Positions 63,281 to 64,000 of a stretch of DNA of 64,000 nucleotides are shown piece by piece. The translations under genes were made by a program, and so were the position numbers. Origin of the DNA: Candidatus Magnetocorallium paracelense (GTDB taxonomy: Bacteria; Nitrospirota; Thermodesulfovibrionia; Thermodesulfovibrionales; Magnetobacteriaceae). Each line of letters opens with the position of its first letter. The stretch's first letter is position 1. The notes beneath the pieces were generated by a model, which saw nothing but the letters and a program-made list of their open reading frames with translations, did not search any database and had not been told where the DNA came from. The stretch spans positions 130,706 to 194,705 of the forward strand of contig JAREWP010000049.1 in assembly GCA_029001845.1 (NCBI GenBank), read 5' to 3'.

Positions 63281-64000
63281 TCAAGCATCAATTGACGGAT
63301 AAAGTCGCAATAGTTTGATTCTTGCGTCATCCGTGCTGAACTGCCAATTCACAACTGATTTATGTTTATTGCGATACTCCTGCCAAGCGGCTGTTTCTTT
63401 CCTAACATCTTCTATGTTGTCAATTCTTCTGCTCAGGCACTGACCTGTGAGCACATTTAATTCTATCTCTGCAATATTCAGCCAACTTCCATGTTTAGGA
63501 GTAAACACAAAATCAAATCTGTCACAGAGATATTTTGCTTTGGCAGGTTTGAAGGCTTCATAAAGTGAACCAGGTGTATGAGTATTCAGATTATCCATTA
63601 CTAATATTATTTTCTCGGCGTCATTATAAAGTTCTGCTATATCCTCTATAATATATGACCAGTCGACTTTGGATTTTTTCTCTGTTATCTTGACAAGTCG
63701 CATACCGGCCAGTGGTTCACAGGCCATAAAAATATTGCACACTCCAAAACGTACGTATTCATAGTCATACTTCGCAATCTGTCCCGGAGACATATCAATT
63801 GGAGTTTTGGTCTCACCTATAAGCTGCTTAGGGGATTCATCCATGCAGACTACCGGAAACCTTGGATTATATGGTCGCTTGTAAACGTCCAATACCTTTT
63901 CCATGCAGGCTGCAAAATTACCATTCTGCTCCGGCGGGATTACCCATCCTTCGTGACGCCAAGGTTTAAGTTCGTTTTTTTTAACACTTGGCGAATTGTT
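63281..64000 (-). CDS. IS630-family transposase, orfB (window-truncated)
   Basis: 240 codons open to the window edge. DDE catalytic set: VCMDES (first Asp), LVMDNLNTH (second Asp) and WLNIAEIE (Glu), in the IS630 order. NELKPWRHEGWVIPP near the edge matches the start of the catalytic part. The upstream portion of the protein (TIRQVLKK) lies in another frame, so this is the second half of a two-frame transposase. The insertion sequence borders the glycan locus. Confidence 0.92.
   Translation of the reverse strand, partial: NNSPSVKKNELKPWRHEGWVIPPEQNGNFAACMEKVLDVYKRPYNPRFPVVCMDESPKQLIGETKTPIDMSPGQIAKYDYEYVRFGVCNIFMACEPLAGMRLVKITEKKSKVDWSYIIEDIAELYNDAEKIILVMDNLNTHTPGSLYEAFKPAKAKYLCDRFDFVFTPKHGSWLNIAEIELNVLTGQCLSRRIDNIEDVRKETAAWQEYRNKHKSVVNWQFSTDDARIKLLRLYPSIDA
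63940..64000 (-). CDS. IS630 transposase orfA, last codons
   Basis: In the frame one base over from orfB, the edge reads T-I-R-Q-V-L-K-K, the conserved helix that normally continues into NELKPW. This frame runs into a TAA at 63942-63940. The continuation exists only in the -1 frame (orfB), joined at the A8 run 63975-63982. Confidence 0.6.
   Translation of the reverse strand, partial: TIRQVLKKTNLNLGVTKDG
63975..63982 (-). other. Probable -1 programmed frameshift site (A8 run)
   Basis: On the coding strand the sequence is TTA-AAA-AAA-AC. A -1 slip on A-AAA-AAA gives the next codon AAC and restores the conserved IS630 reading KKNELKPW. A slippery A6-A8 run is the usual signal in insertion sequences. 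Confidence 0.6.

Noticed and set aside
1..64000. Prophage or integrative element
   Set aside because: No integrase, capsid, terminase or att-like direct repeats were found; only the IS630 at the right edge.

Overview
The window is a contiguous bacterial chromosome segment, probably from an anaerobic Gram-negative lineage. It has a single-chain pyruvate:ferredoxin oxidoreductase, a DUF512-type PDZ/radical SAM protein, a ClpC-type ATPase, a PASTA protein beside rpe, and surface-glycan genes with an STT3/PglB-type oligosaccharyltransferase. The mix would fit groups such as Desulfobacterota or Nitrospirota, but there is no rRNA or other decisive marker here, so the phylum is left open.

Positions 1-33,000 are mostly housekeeping. 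From the left: a minus-strand operon (TPR protein, pgsA, DUF512 protein, aroE running off the edge); PASTA protein and rpe; clpC with an overlapping thioredoxin-like gene; tRNA-Val(GAC) followed by a hicBA toxin-antitoxin pair; a secreted repeat protein with a dockerin-like EF-hand; an unknown 490-residue protein; bioA; a glycosyltransferase and a UDP-galactopyranose-mutase-like flavoprotein; a GH13 alpha-amylase; nifJ; mtaB; an exported FKBP; a NifU-domain protein; cutA. Several gaps hold dispersed palindromic repeats of REP or MITE type. In two places the longest ORF start lies inside such a repeat and the real start is downstream.

From about 26,000 the genes turn to glycan assembly: the oligosaccharyltransferase (WWDYG motif), a WecA/MraY-like phosphoglycosyl transferase, a PglA-like GT4 and the first of three AsnB-type amidotransferases. 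From about 33,000 to the right edge the DNA becomes visibly AT-rich and almost all genes lie on the minus strand. This block looks like an acquired surface-polysaccharide locus. It holds GT-C-like membrane proteins, GT2 enzymes, a DegT aminotransferase, WbqC, an NDP-sugar epimerase, three radical SAM proteins, a FemAB-like transferase, two sulfotransferases, two more AsnB proteins, a heparinase II/III-family protein, a small kinase, a methyltransferase, an MsbA/PglK-like ABC exporter and a large GT-B-like protein. It ends at an IS630-type transposase split by a probable -1 frameshift.

The most unusual gene is at 60,556-62,112. It encodes a pyruvate-kinase-like catalytic core fused to an adenylylsulfate (APS) kinase domain, and it sits directly downstream of a sulfotransferase. 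One reading is that PEP-driven ATP regeneration is coupled to PAPS synthesis, feeding sulfation of the glycan made by this locus. The domains are seen in the sequence; the coupling is inference.
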